In this document: piece after piece, positions 7,065 to 14,645 of the stretch
Position numbering within the stretch: the first letter of the stretch is position 1
Layout of the letters: every line of letters begins with the position of its first letter
Origin: Alphaproteobacteria bacterium UBA685
GTDB taxonomy: Bacteria > Pseudomonadota > Alphaproteobacteria > Puniceispirillales > Puniceispirillaceae
Reading direction: 5' to 3'
Assembly: GCA_002299005.1 (NCBI GenBank)
Contig: DBMZ01000173.1
Location: forward strand, 4,390-26,227
DNA: 21,838 bases
Notes under the pieces: generated by a model
What the model saw: the letters and a program-made list of their open reading frames with translations, nothing else
What the model was told of the DNA's origin: nothing
Database searches by the model: none
Translations under genes and position numbers: made by a program

Positions 7065-9782
7065 ATGAAACAGACATTAATCCGCGTTATTTTGGGCCCG
7101 ACCAATACGGGTAAAACCTATGCGGCCATAGAACGTATGCTCGGTCATGAGACAGGCATGATAGGCTTTCCGCTCCGCCTGTTGGCGCGTGAGAATTATG
7201 ACCGTATCGTCGCAAAGGTGGGGGTCAGCGCGGTTGCCCTTATCACTGGTGAGGAAAAGATTGTCCCGCCCCGCGCGCGCTATTTCTGCTGTACGGTCGA
7301 AGCGATGCCGCTTGAAAAATCAGTCGCCTTTCTTGCTGTGGATGAGATCCAGCTAGCAGGTGACAGAGAGCGCGGCCATGTCTTTACCGACCGTCTCTTT
7401 CATGCCAGAGGCAAATCTGAGACGATGTTTATGGGCGCTGAGACTATTCGCCCCTTTATCAAACGCCTGCTGCCAAATGCCAGCATCGAGACGCGCCCGC
7501 GCCTATCGCGGCTAAGCTATGCCGGTGTGCGCAAGGTGACGCGCTTGCAAAGACGTTCAGCGATTGTCGCTTTTTCGGCCGCCGATGTCTATGCGCTGGC
7601 AGAGACTGTGCGCCGCCAGCGTGGTGGGTGCGGGATTGTGATGGGCGCCCTGTCACCGCGCACACGCAATAAGCAAGTTGAGATGTATCAAAATGGAGAT
7701 GTCGATTTCCTGATTGCCACAGATGCGATTGGGATGGGGCTGAATATGGATATCCACCATGTCGCGCTTGCCTCTGATATGAAATTTGATGGCCGCTATA
7801 TGCGCCGGCTATTGCCGCAAGAAATGGCGCAAATTGCTGGACGTGCCGGGCGTCATATGCGCGATGGCACCTTTGGGATGACTGATGGGGTGGACGCGCT
7901 AGAGGCAGAAGAGATCCTCGCGATTGAAAATCACCAATTCCCGCCTTTGCGCGGTCTTTTCTGGCGTGCCAGAGACTATGATTTTAGCTCACCTCGCGCG
8001 CTGATATCATCCCTAGAAGCGCCGCCGCCACAGCCTTTCTTGCAACGCCAAGCAGAGGCAACTGACCATACAAGCCTTATCGCGCTTGCTGAGACACAAA
8101 GCGTGCGTGAGCTTGCCAATTCGCCGGGGCGTGTGCGGCTGTTGTGGGATGTTGCCTCTATTCCTGATTTCCGCAATATGATGACGGATAATCACACCAC
8201 CATGTTGGGGCGGATCTATCAGAATCTGGCCACTAAGGGCGTGCTAGAGCGTGATTGGGTCGCGGGGCAATTGCGCCATTTGGACAGGATAGACGGCGAT
8301 ATTGATACAATTATGATGCGAATTGCACATATTCGCACTTGGACCTATATTACACAACGACAAGGCTGGACAGATGCCCCTGAGGAGTGGCAGGATTTAG
8401 CCAGAAATATTGAAGACCGGTTATCAGACGAGCTGCATAACCAACTAACACAAAGATTCGTGGACAAGCGTGCTGCACATTTGTCCCGAAAATTAAAGGA
8501 ACAAATATCATTGTCTGCTTCTGTTAAACTAGACGGTACCGTCCTCGTAGAAGGTGAAGAGGTTGGTCGTCTTGATGGCTTTACCTTCACCCCTGATATC
8601 TCTGACTCTGAAGAAAAGGCGATGATCTTGGCCGCCGCCCGCAAAGGCCTGCCTGATGAGATTGAACGCCGCGTGAAGGCTGTTTTGGCATCCGCTGATG
8701 AAGCGTTTAAGCTGCAACCAAATGGTCATATCCATTGGCGCGAAGCACCGCTAGCAAAATTGCTGAAATCAGATAATCCTTATGCGCCGCGTATTGTGAT
8801 GGCAGATGCAGAGCTTGTGACCACAGATCAGATGGCACGCATGCAAGACCGCCTTGAAGGGTTTATGCGCGACCATGTGGCCTTTATCCTTGGCCCGCTT
8901 GTCACGCTCGCCAATCCGCCAGCTACGATAGCCGCCAAACAGCCTGAAGCGAAAACAGACGGCGCGCCTAAAGCACCAGAGGCATCAGCCGCTAGCGAGG
9001 CACCAGAGGCACCAGAAGCATCAGAGCCAAAAGCAGAACAAGCGCCTCTATCAGGCGCGGCAAAGGGCATTGCCTATCAGCTTTATGAAGCGTTTGGCAC
9101 CATGCCAACTGCCAACCTTGGCGCGCAACTCAAAGAATTATCAGAGACTGATCGCCCACAATTGGCGCGTCTTGGTATCCGCATGGGTGTTGAGGCACTT
9201 TATATGGCAGAAATGCTAAAGCCTGCGACAATCAAATTGCGGGCGGTGCTATGGTCTGTGCATCATGGCAATTTCCCCGAGGCTGGCCCGCCGCCAGAAG
9301 GGCGTGTCTCACTGAATGCGATTGAGGGTGTCGATGATGCCTATTGGCTGGTCTCAGGCTATCGCCGCTTAGGCACAAAAGTGATGCGTGTTGATATGGT
9401 CGAACGTGTCTCAGCCCTTGTCAGAGCGGCCGCGCGTAATGGCCAGTTCAAGATGAGTGATGAGATGCTATCGCTGGCAGGTGTTAGCCGTGATGAGATG
9501 AAAGGCATGATCCTTGATCTTGGGTGCCAGATGGTCTCTGAAGAGCCGTCAGAAGATCCTGAAAAGCCAGCTGTGCCTGTGTTTGAGCGTGTTCGCCGCG
9601 GGCGTGGTGGCAAGCCGGCAGGTGATGGTGCCAAGGGCGCACGTCCAAAAGGTGGCAAAGGCAAGCCGCATAAGGGCAATCGCGCAGGGCAAAAAGGGCA
9701 AGGCAAACCTGCTGGTAGCCCGAAGCCAAAAGAAGCTGATCCAAACTCACCATTTGCTGTATTGGCAGCCTTGAAAAAATAA
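7065..9782 (+). CDS. mgpS: SUV3/MgpS-type DExH-like RNA helicase
   Basis: ATP-dependent helicase of the Suv3 branch of superfamily 2, widespread in alphaproteobacteria and related to the mitochondrial SUV3 helicase of the RNA degradosome. Motif I is GPTNTGKT (11-18), motif II DEIQ (93-96), motif V region ATDAIGMGLN (218-227) and motif VI QIAGRAGRH (256-264). The middle and C-terminal part has the Suv3-type helical domains, broken by an Ala/Glu/Pro-rich linker (about 628-665). It ends in a Gly/Lys/Arg-rich basic tail, probably RNA-binding, closed by SPFAVLAALKK, an ending I recall from alphaproteobacterial homologues. Length 905 residues. ATG 7065 is chosen because the protein begins just before motif I; no clear Shine-Dalgarno is visible. 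The S4 gene follows after 18 bp, so they are likely co-transcribed. The symbol comes from the rhizobial homologue. Confidence 0.88.
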   Translation: MKQTLIRVILGPTNTGKTYAAIERMLGHETGMIGFPLRLLARENYDRIVAKVGVSAVALITGEEKIVPPRARYFCCTVEAMPLEKSVAFLAVDEIQLAGDRERGHVFTDRLFHARGKSETMFMGAETIRPFIKRLLPNASIETRPRLSRLSYAGVRKVTRLQRRSAIVAFSAADVYALAETVRRQRGGCGIVMGALSPRTRNKQVEMYQNGDVDFLIATDAIGMGLNMDIHHVALASDMKFDGRYMRRLLPQEMAQIAGRAGRHMRDGTFGMTDGVDALEAEEILAIENHQFPPLRGLFWRARDYDFSSPRALISSLEAPPPQPFLQRQAEATDHTSLIALAETQSVRELANSPGRVRLLWDVASIPDFRNMMTDNHTTMLGRIYQNLATKGVLERDWVAGQLRHLDRIDGDIDTIMMRIAHIRTWTYITQRQGWTDAPEEWQDLARNIEDRLSDELHNQLTQRFVDKRAAHLSRKLKEQISLSASVKLDGTVLVEGEEVGRLDGFTFTPDISDSEEKAMILAAARKGLPDEIERRVKAVLASADEAFKLQPNGHIHWREAPLAKLLKSDNPYAPRIVMADAELVTTDQMARMQDRLEGFMRDHVAFILGPLVTLANPPATIAAKQPEAKTDGAPKAPEASAASEAPEAPEASEPKAEQAPLSGAAKGIAYQLYEAFGTMPTANLGAQLKELSETDRPQLARLGIRMGVEALYMAEMLKPATIKLRAVLWSVHHGNFPEAGPPPEGRVSLNAIEGVDDAYWLVSGYRRLGTKVMRVDMVERVSALVRAAARNGQFKMSDEMLSLAGVSRDEMKGMILDLGCQMVSEEPSEDPEKPAVPVFERVRRGRGGKPAGDGAKGARPKGGKGKPHKGNRAGQKGQGKPAGSPKPKEADPNSPFAVLAALKK

Positions 9783-9800
9783 GGGTCTCATAGCCTCTTA

Positions 9801-10193
9801 ATGGAAGAGCAACTACGGATAGATAAATGGTTATGGTATGCGCGCTTTTTTAAAAGCCGCGCCATTGCAAGCCGTATGGTGGCCGCTGGTCGTTTGCGCA
9901 TTAATGGCGAGAGTATCTCAAAGCCGCATCGCACGGTGTTTCCTGATATGGTGCTTGTCTTCCCGCAAGGTGAGGTTATTCGCACGATTAAGGTGTTATC
10001 ACTGGCCACACGCCGCGGGCCTGCAAGCGAAGCGCAAGCTCTTTATGAGGATCTTGACCCGCCGCAACCAAAAGGCGATGGCAAAAAACATCTAGCGATA
10101 CCGCAATTTGAGAGACGAGATACAGGCTCAGGGCGGCCAACAAAAAGAGATAGGCGCTTGAATGATGCGCTCAAAAATACAGATCCCACTTAA
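9801..10193 (+). CDS. hslR: S4-domain RNA-binding protein, Hsp15/HslR-like
   Basis: Small RNA-binding protein of 130 residues. The S4 domain fills about residues 5-60, starting RIDKWLWYARFFKSR and including the AAGRLRING turn usual for the family. The C-terminal tail is basic and polar (RRDTGSGRPTKRDRR). In E. coli the homologue, Hsp15, binds stalled 50S subunits that still carry nascent chains; that role is inferred here, not shown. It lies 18 bp behind the Suv3-like helicase, a common alphaproteobacterial pairing that suggests shared work on RNA or ribosomes. The Shine-Dalgarno is poor, in keeping with translation coupled to the upstream gene. Confidence 0.85.
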   Translation: MEEQLRIDKWLWYARFFKSRAIASRMVAAGRLRINGESISKPHRTVFPDMVLVFPQGEVIRTIKVLSLATRRGPASEAQALYEDLDPPQPKGDGKKHLAIPQFERRDTGSGRPTKRDRRLNDALKNTDPT

Positions 10194-10232
10194 AAGCCGT
10201 TTATACGGGCTACATGATAGAGGAAAGACCTT

Positions 10233-10700
10233 ATGTTTGGATTTCTAAAAGATGTTTTGTCATCAGACACACAGCTAAAAGATGTCGCGCTTGATGAGCG
10301 TTCTGAGCTGGCGCGCACGATGATTGAGCTGTTTGTTGAAGCCGCCAATGTCGATGATGCGGGCATTGATCAAGAAGAGGGCCATATCATCGCCCATATC
10401 ATGGCGACACATTTTGAAATTGAAGAAGCCGCGCTTGATAAGATGTTTGATGAGGCCCTAGCGGCGGCAGATGAGCGTGTGCAAATGCATGGTCTTGCCA
10501 AGAAATTACGCGATATGACCGATTATGATGAGCGCGTTGCGATGATTGAATTAATCTGGATGGTGGTGCTAGCTGATGACCATCTTGACCATATGGAAGC
10601 CTCATTAATGCGCCGTCTGGCAGGTCTGCTTTATGTCGATGATGTTGATTCAGGCAAGGCGGCAAAGGCGGCACGCGCACGCCTAACACTTGCCCCTTAA
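10233..10700 (+). CDS. TerB-family protein
   Basis: An acidic, all-helical protein of 155 residues with the TerB-like fold signature: an N-terminal MFGFLKDVL helix, then two halves with the DxxLDHMEA and AAADERVQM type of acidic motifs that can bind metal ions in TerB. TerB domains occur in tellurite-resistance operons but also in many unrelated proteins, often as co-chaperone or membrane-associated modules. No other ter gene is nearby, so a role in tellurite resistance is not supported. A good GAGGAAAG Shine-Dalgarno precedes ATG 10233. It lies in line between the S4 gene (39 bp) and fdxA (68 bp). Confidence 0.75.
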   Translation: MFGFLKDVLSSDTQLKDVALDERSELARTMIELFVEAANVDDAGIDQEEGHIIAHIMATHFEIEEAALDKMFDEALAAADERVQMHGLAKKLRDMTDYDERVAMIELIWMVVLADDHLDHMEASLMRRLAGLLYVDDVDSGKAAKAARARLTLAP

Positions 10701-10711
10701 CCTATTTTGTT

Positions 10712-10736
10712 CTATGACAGCGCTCATAGTCGCTGT
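10712..10736. promoter_or_regulatory. Overlapping inverted repeats upstream of fdxA
   Basis: ACAGCG (10717-10722) pairs with CGCTGT (10731-10736) across 8 nt, while CTATGA (10712-10717) pairs with TCATAG (10724-10729) across 6 nt. The two stems overlap and cannot form together. They lie 33-57 bp before the fdxA start and could be an operator or an mRNA switch. No T tract follows, so it is not a terminator. Confidence 0.4.
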
Positions 10737-10768
10737 GACCCGTCAGCTCAAATAAAGGTTCAACCCGT

Positions 10769-11107
10769 ATGACTTATATCGTCAATGATAAATGCATCAT
10801 GTGTAAATACACTGATTGTGTTGAAGTGTGCCCTGTTGATTGTTTTTATGAGGGCGAGAATATGCTTGTGATTCACCCCGATGAATGCATCGATTGCGGT
10901 GTCTGCGAGCCTGAATGTCCGCCAGAAGCGATTCTGCCAGATTCAGAGGCAGGCGCACAGGATTGGTTGAAGCTTAATCTGGAAATGTCAGAAAAATGGC
11001 CCAATATCGGCCAGAAGATTGACGCCATGACAGATGCCGATGCCAAGCAAGATGAGAGCGGAAAATTTGAGAAATATTTCTCGGATAAACCTGGTCAAGG
11101 CGCATAA
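10769..11107 (+). CDS. fdxA: Seven-iron ferredoxin FdxA
   Basis: Soluble electron carrier with one [3Fe-4S] and one [4Fe-4S] cluster, 112 residues. The Cys pattern matches Azotobacter ferredoxin I: Cys9, Cys17 and Cys50 for the 3Fe cluster; Cys21, Cys40, Cys43 and Cys46 for the 4Fe cluster; Cys12 and Cys25 free. The C-terminal 60 residues are acidic, as in the family. The redox partner cannot be read from this window. It is last in the run that begins with the helicase, and a strong promoter for carD begins 12 bp after its stop. Confidence 0.95.
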   Translation: MTYIVNDKCIMCKYTDCVEVCPVDCFYEGENMLVIHPDECIDCGVCEPECPPEAILPDSEAGAQDWLKLNLEMSEKWPNIGQKIDAMTDADAKQDESGKFEKYFSDKPGQGA

Positions 11108-11118
11108 TTGCCCCTCAT

Positions 11119-11147
11119 TTGATAAATGCTTGATTTTATGCTATAAT
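11119..11147 (+). promoter_or_regulatory. Predicted sigma-70-type promoter for carD/cdnL
   Basis: TTGATA (11119-11124), 17-bp spacer, TATAAT (11142-11147): close to the housekeeping consensus. A start near 11154 would give a leader of roughly 125 nt before carD. Confidence 0.75.
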
Positions 11148-11220
11148 GTGGCCTTGGAACGCTATGGGCTTGTTTTAAGCCATGGTGGTAGAGGATTTTG
11201 ACTTACAACATAAGGCTGAT

Positions 11221-11262
11221 GATAGATAAGAGCGCGCATCTATGCGCCCCGGCTCATCTATC
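11221..11262 (+). promoter_or_regulatory. Long hairpin in the carD leader
   Basis: GATAGAT (11221-11227) pairs with ATCTATC (11256-11262); GAGC (11230-11233) with GCTC (11252-11255); GCGCA with TGCGC inside (11234-11247). The stem ends 15 nt before the carD start and has no T tract. It may control translation or mRNA stability. A smaller bulged hairpin (GGCTT/AAGCC) lies earlier in the leader at about 11166-11184. Confidence 0.6.
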
Positions 11263-11277
11263 ACTTTGAGATATTGA

Positions 11278-11781
11278 ATGGCTAAAAAAACAGACTTCAC
11301 TTTTGAAGAGGGCGACTTTGTCGTATATCCAACGCATGGCGTGGGCCGCATTTTGGGCTCTGAGAAACGCACAGTTGCTGGCACAGATATGACCTTGCTT
11401 GTCATCCGATTTGAGCAAGATCGCATGACTTTGCGTGTCCCAATGGAAAAGGCGATATCGCTTGGTTTGCGCACACTTTCATCATCAAAGCAGATGGATG
11501 ATGCGATTGATACGCTCCAGACAAAGGCGAAGGTGCGCCGCACAATGTGGTCACGCCGCGCACAAGATTATGAAGCGAAAATCAAATCAGGTGACCCTGT
11601 GGAAATCGCCAAGGTCGTAAGAGACCTGCGCAAGAAAGACACAGCGACTGAGCAATCTTATTCAGAGCGTCAAATGTATCAAGCAGCCCTAGAGCGCTTG
11701 GCACGTGAATATGCCGCTATCCAAGATATTGATAAGGATTCAGCGGCAGTTAAGCTTGAAGAAATCATGGATGCGGCCTAG
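11278..11781 (+). CDS. cdnL: CarD/CdnL-family RNA-polymerase-binding regulator
   Basis: Binds the RNA polymerase beta subunit and stabilises open complexes, especially at rRNA and growth-related promoters. The protein has 167 residues. The N-terminal Tudor-like RNAP-interaction domain (about 8-65) begins FEEGDFVVYPTHGVGRI, the family hallmark. The C-terminal helical DNA-binding domain holds VRRTMWSRRAQDYEAKI, with the Trp that wedges into the minor groove at the upstream edge of the -10 element. It has its own near-consensus promoter, a structured leader and a strong terminator, so it is a single-gene unit between fdxA and rpoH. Shine-Dalgarno before ATG 11278 is weak (GAGATATTGA). Confidence 0.93.
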   Translation: MAKKTDFTFEEGDFVVYPTHGVGRILGSEKRTVAGTDMTLLVIRFEQDRMTLRVPMEKAISLGLRTLSSSKQMDDAIDTLQTKAKVRRTMWSRRAQDYEAKIKSGDPVEIAKVVRDLRKKDTATEQSYSERQMYQAALERLAREYAAIQDIDKDSAAVKLEEIMDAA

Positions 11782-11820
11782 CGCATAGCGTCATCCCACT
11801 ATATGGAATTACATTGATTG

Positions 11821-11852
11821 AAACTGGCAGATTATGATCTGCCAGTTTTTTT
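11821..11852 (+). terminator. Intrinsic terminator after carD/cdnL
   Basis: AAACTGGCAGAT (11821-11832), loop TATG, and ATCTGCCAGTTT (11837-11848) make a perfect 12-bp stem, with T's running to 11852. It isolates carD from rpoH. Confidence 0.93.
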
Positions 11853-11907
11853 GTGCCGTAAACACTACCAGATGCGCCGATAAAGAGCGCTCATGGAGGA
11901 TGATATT

Positions 11908-12795
11908 ATGGCTGTGATTTCAAGCACCCAAACACGTCAATCAGATAACCGCTACATCCGTAATGCGATGAAGCAACCGCTGTTAGAGCGCGAACATGAG
12001 GTCGAGCTTGCGGTGGCATGGCGCGATAATGATGATGCGTCCGCGATGCATGATCTGGTGATGGCCTATGCAAGGCTGGTTGTGTCTGCGGCGTCAAAAT
12101 ATCGTCATTATGGTCTGCCAAATGGTGACCTTATCCAAGAAGGTAATATCGGCCTGATGCAGGCGGCAAAGCGCTTTGACCCTGATAAGGGCGTGCGTTT
12201 TTCAACCTATGCCTCGTGGTGGATTAGAGCCTCTATCCAAGATTATATTTTGCGTAACTGGTCAATCGTCAGAACAGGCACAACAGCCGCGCATAAGTCG
12301 CTTTTCTTTAAGTTGCGCCGTGTGCGTGCGCGCATTGGTGAGGCAGATGGTGGCCCGCTTTCGTTCGAAGGTCGCCAGAAAATTGCTGAGACAATTGGTG
12401 TGAATGTCAAAGATGTTGAGGTGATGGAACAGCGCATGTCAGGCCCAGATGCCTCATTAAATGCGCCTGTGGCCCTTGATGGTGAGAATGAAATGCAAGA
12501 TTTCCTTGCCTGTCAGCGCCCATCGCCAGAACAGGTCGTGCTTGAAATGCATGATGAGAAGGTCTTGTCAAATTGGCTCAACCTCGCATTGCAGGAATTA
12601 TCATCACGCGAACGTATGATTATCCTGAAAAGACGCCTAACCGAAGATGGGGCCACACTCGAAGAGTTGGGTCATGTTTTGGGCGTCTCAAAAGAGCGTG
12701 TCAGACAGTTAGAGCATAGAGCGTTGAAGAAGCTGAAGAAGTCGCTTGAAGAGAAACATGACAAGCCGCTGGAACTTATCGCTGATATCTCTTAA
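11908..12795 (+). CDS. rpoH: RNA polymerase heat-shock sigma factor RpoH (sigma-32)
   Basis: Directs RNA polymerase to heat-shock promoters. The protein has 295 residues from ATG 11908, chosen because GGAGG (11895-11899) lies 8 bp upstream; an in-frame ATG at 11893 overlaps that site. Region 2 reads GDLIQEGNIGLMQAAKRFDP and FSTYASWWIRASIQDYILRN. The RpoH box is HKSLFFKLRR, a hallmark separating RpoH from other sigma factors. Region 4 holds LSSRERMIILKRRL and VSKERVRQLEHRALKKL, the -35-binding helix-turn-helix. It lies just after the carD terminator, so it should have its own promoter in 11853-11894; no clear consensus is seen there. Confidence 0.95.
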   Translation: MAVISSTQTRQSDNRYIRNAMKQPLLEREHEVELAVAWRDNDDASAMHDLVMAYARLVVSAASKYRHYGLPNGDLIQEGNIGLMQAAKRFDPDKGVRFSTYASWWIRASIQDYILRNWSIVRTGTTAAHKSLFFKLRRVRARIGEADGGPLSFEGRQKIAETIGVNVKDVEVMEQRMSGPDASLNAPVALDGENEMQDFLACQRPSPEQVVLEMHDEKVLSNWLNLALQELSSRERMIILKRRLTEDGATLEELGHVLGVSKERVRQLEHRALKKLKKSLEEKHDKPLELIADIS

Positions 12796-12839
12796 GCTAT
12801 GGTGAGAATGCAACAATAATCGAATCGCAAGACGCCTAA

Positions 12840-13793
12840 ATGCCTTATCCTTATGAAGAAATGCTGCGCCTTCATGCGCCTTATCAACCGTGGGATACGG
12901 GCTATTTATCGCGCGATGAGCATGAGATTTACTATGAGCAATGCGGCGTTGAAGATGGCATAGCTGTTCTATTTCTGCATGGCGGACCGGGGGCTGGATG
13001 CTCACCGGCGCATCGGCGGATGTTTGACCCGCGTAAATATCGGGTGGTCCTATTTGACCAACGTGGCTGTGGCCGCTCTACCCCCTATGCGAGCACCTCG
13101 AATAATACAACACATGATCTGGTCGAAGATATCGAGGCCTTGCGTGTCCATTTAGGGCTTGAGAAACTCATCCTATTTGGCGGCAGTTGGGGCAGTACTT
13201 TGGCGCTATGTTATGGGATTAAGTATCCGGCACATTGTGCGGGCTTTGTCTTGCGCGGCATCTTTCTTGGCAGTAAGGCAGAGATTGATTGGTTCTTATA
13301 TGATATGGGCCGATTCTTTCCAGAAGCGCATAAGGATTTTACCGAATTCTTGCCAAAGGCAGAGCGCGGCGATGTCTTGGGGGCCTATTATAACCGCCTG
13401 ACAGGTCTTTCAAGCGGTGATGCGCTGGCGGCGGCAAAATCATGGGCGTCTTATGAGAATTCCTGTGCCACATTGGTGCATCAAAAGCGTGGGTCTGGTA
13501 ATGGTGCCTTGGCTATCTCATTGATAGAGGCGCATTATTTTGTCCATAATTGCTATCTAGAAGAGGGGGCGATTCTAGATGGTGTGGCGGATATTGCGCA
13601 TTTGCCCGCAGTGATTGTAAATGGGCGCCATGATGTTATTTGCCCGCCCTTTACCGCGCAAAAACTTGCCGATAAATGGGGCGCACAAGCCAGCCTTAAG
13701 CTGATAGATGATGCGGGGCATTCTGCCTTTGAGACAGGGATGCTCGCCGCTTTGCTAAAGGGCTTAGAGTGCGTGGCGGATAAGATCTCCTAG
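12840..13793 (+). CDS. pip: Proline iminopeptidase (alpha/beta-hydrolase)
   Basis: Cleaves N-terminal proline from peptides in the cytoplasm. A 317-residue alpha/beta-hydrolase of peptidase family S33: oxyanion motif HGGPG (47-51), DQRGCGRS (73-80), nucleophile Ser116 in GGSWGS, Asp265 in NGRHDVICPP and His294 in GHSAF. Length and motif order match prolyl aminopeptidases of the family. ATG 12840 follows rpoH by 44 bp with no evident Shine-Dalgarno; the next ATG, at 12861, has none either. It may be co-transcribed with rpoH, since no terminator is visible between them. Confidence 0.92.
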   Translation: MPYPYEEMLRLHAPYQPWDTGYLSRDEHEIYYEQCGVEDGIAVLFLHGGPGAGCSPAHRRMFDPRKYRVVLFDQRGCGRSTPYASTSNNTTHDLVEDIEALRVHLGLEKLILFGGSWGSTLALCYGIKYPAHCAGFVLRGIFLGSKAEIDWFLYDMGRFFPEAHKDFTEFLPKAERGDVLGAYYNRLTGLSSGDALAAAKSWASYENSCATLVHQKRGSGNGALAISLIEAHYFVHNCYLEEGAILDGVADIAHLPAVIVNGRHDVICPPFTAQKLADKWGAQASLKLIDDAGHSAFETGMLAALLKGLECVADKIS

Positions 13794-13848
13794 CGCTTTT
13801 GTGTATCCGTTTTAGATGTGATGCTAATCTAATTATCCTTAATGCATC

Positions 13849-13877
13849 TTGTCACAATCGAGGCGATGCGCTATTCA
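13849..13877 (+). promoter_or_regulatory. Predicted promoter for the regulator-xseB-ispA-dxs run
   Basis: TTGTCA (13849-13854), exactly 17 bp, then TATTCA (13872-13877). The predicted start, near 13884, leaves a leader of 20-30 nt. Confidence 0.6.
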
Positions 13878-13904
13878 ACCTAAGGTGGGTATTTTTTTGA
13901 ATGA

Positions 13905-14369
13905 GTGGTGGCAATGCAAGATAAAGCAACGGATAAGAATTTTCGCGTAACGAATAATAACGCAGTTGATGTTCATGTGGGCAAGCGTATCAGACTGCGC
14001 CGCACGCTTCTTGGTATGTCACAAGAACAGCTGGGCAATGCGTTGAATATAACCTTTCAACAGGTGCAGAAATATGAGCGTGGTGCAAACCGTGTTAGCG
14101 CGTCTCGCCTGTGGGATATCTCGCAGATTGTTGATGTGCCTATCAGCTATTTCTTTGAAGATATGTCTGATACAACCATCAAGGCGAGCCCGCGTAAGAT
14201 GACGGCTGGCGGCGGCGATAATGTTATCATTGAGGAAGTCAAAGACCCGATGGCACGCCGTGAGACTCTTGAATTGGTGCGTAGCTATTATTCAATTGAA
14301 AAAGCGCATGTCAGACGCCGTATTTCAGATATGGTGAAATCAATCGCCGCAACCATTAATGGCGAATAG
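13905..14369 (+). CDS. Cro/CI-type helix-turn-helix regulator, PraR-like
   Basis: DNA-binding protein of up to 154 residues. The Xre-type domain (about 22-85) holds VGKRIRLRRTLLGMSQEQLG and FQQVQKYERGANRVSASRLW, which in wording matches the alphaproteobacterial PraR/PhrR-like group. The C-terminal part (KDPMARRETLELVRSYYSIE) is the usual tail of that group. The start is uncertain: GTG 13905 gives the longest form, ATG 13914 is three codons later and is equally likely. A short out-of-frame ORF at 13901-13924 overlaps both. Rhizobial members regulate quorum sensing, adhesion and nitrogen-fixation genes; targets here are unknown. xseB follows after 12 bp, so the regulator heads an operon including isoprenoid genes. 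Confidence 0.85.
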   Translation: MVAMQDKATDKNFRVTNNNAVDVHVGKRIRLRRTLLGMSQEQLGNALNITFQQVQKYERGANRVSASRLWDISQIVDVPISYFFEDMSDTTIKASPRKMTAGGGDNVIIEEVKDPMARRETLELVRSYYSIEKAHVRRRISDMVKSIAATINGE

Positions 14370-14381
14370 GCAGGAGTGCAA

Positions 14382-14639
14382 ATGACCGATATGACAACAG
14401 CTAACCCAGCCGATCTCAGCTTTGAAGACGCCTTGCGCCAGCTTGAGGATATTGTCAGCGTGCTTGAACGTGGTGATATCTCTTTGGATGAGGCGATTGC
14501 CGCTTATGAAAAAGGCACAGCCTTGAAAGCGCATTGCCAAAAGCGTCTGGAAGAGGCGCGCTTGAAGGTTGAAAAGATTGATGTGCCTGCCTCTGATGGC
14601 GCACCGCAATCAGCCCAAGCTTTTGATCCAGCAAGCTAG
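14382..14639 (+). CDS. xseB: Exodeoxyribonuclease VII small subunit
   Basis: Small subunit of the single-strand-specific exonuclease that joins XseA in DNA repair. The protein has 85 residues. The helical hairpin FEDALRQLEDIVSVLERGDISLDEAI with YEKG is the family signature. ATG 14382 is chosen because CAGGAG (14371-14376) lies 5 bp upstream; GTG 14376 would overlap that site. ispA follows after 6 bp. xseA is not in the window, so XseA must be encoded elsewhere. The xseB-ispA-dxs order is common in proteobacteria. Confidence 0.93.
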   Translation: MTDMTTANPADLSFEDALRQLEDIVSVLERGDISLDEAIAAYEKGTALKAHCQKRLEEARLKVEKIDVPASDGAPQSAQAFDPAS

Positions 14640-14645
14640 CACCTA

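Noticed and set aside
6836..7105. 89-residue minus-strand ORF between the TPR gene and the helicase
   Set aside because: It overlaps the duplicated upstream element and the helicase start, has no recognisable domain, and its composition looks like translated non-coding DNA.
9514..9774. Overlapping ORFs in other frames of the helicase tail
   Set aside because: They are frame shadows of the low-complexity Gly/Lys-rich C-terminus.
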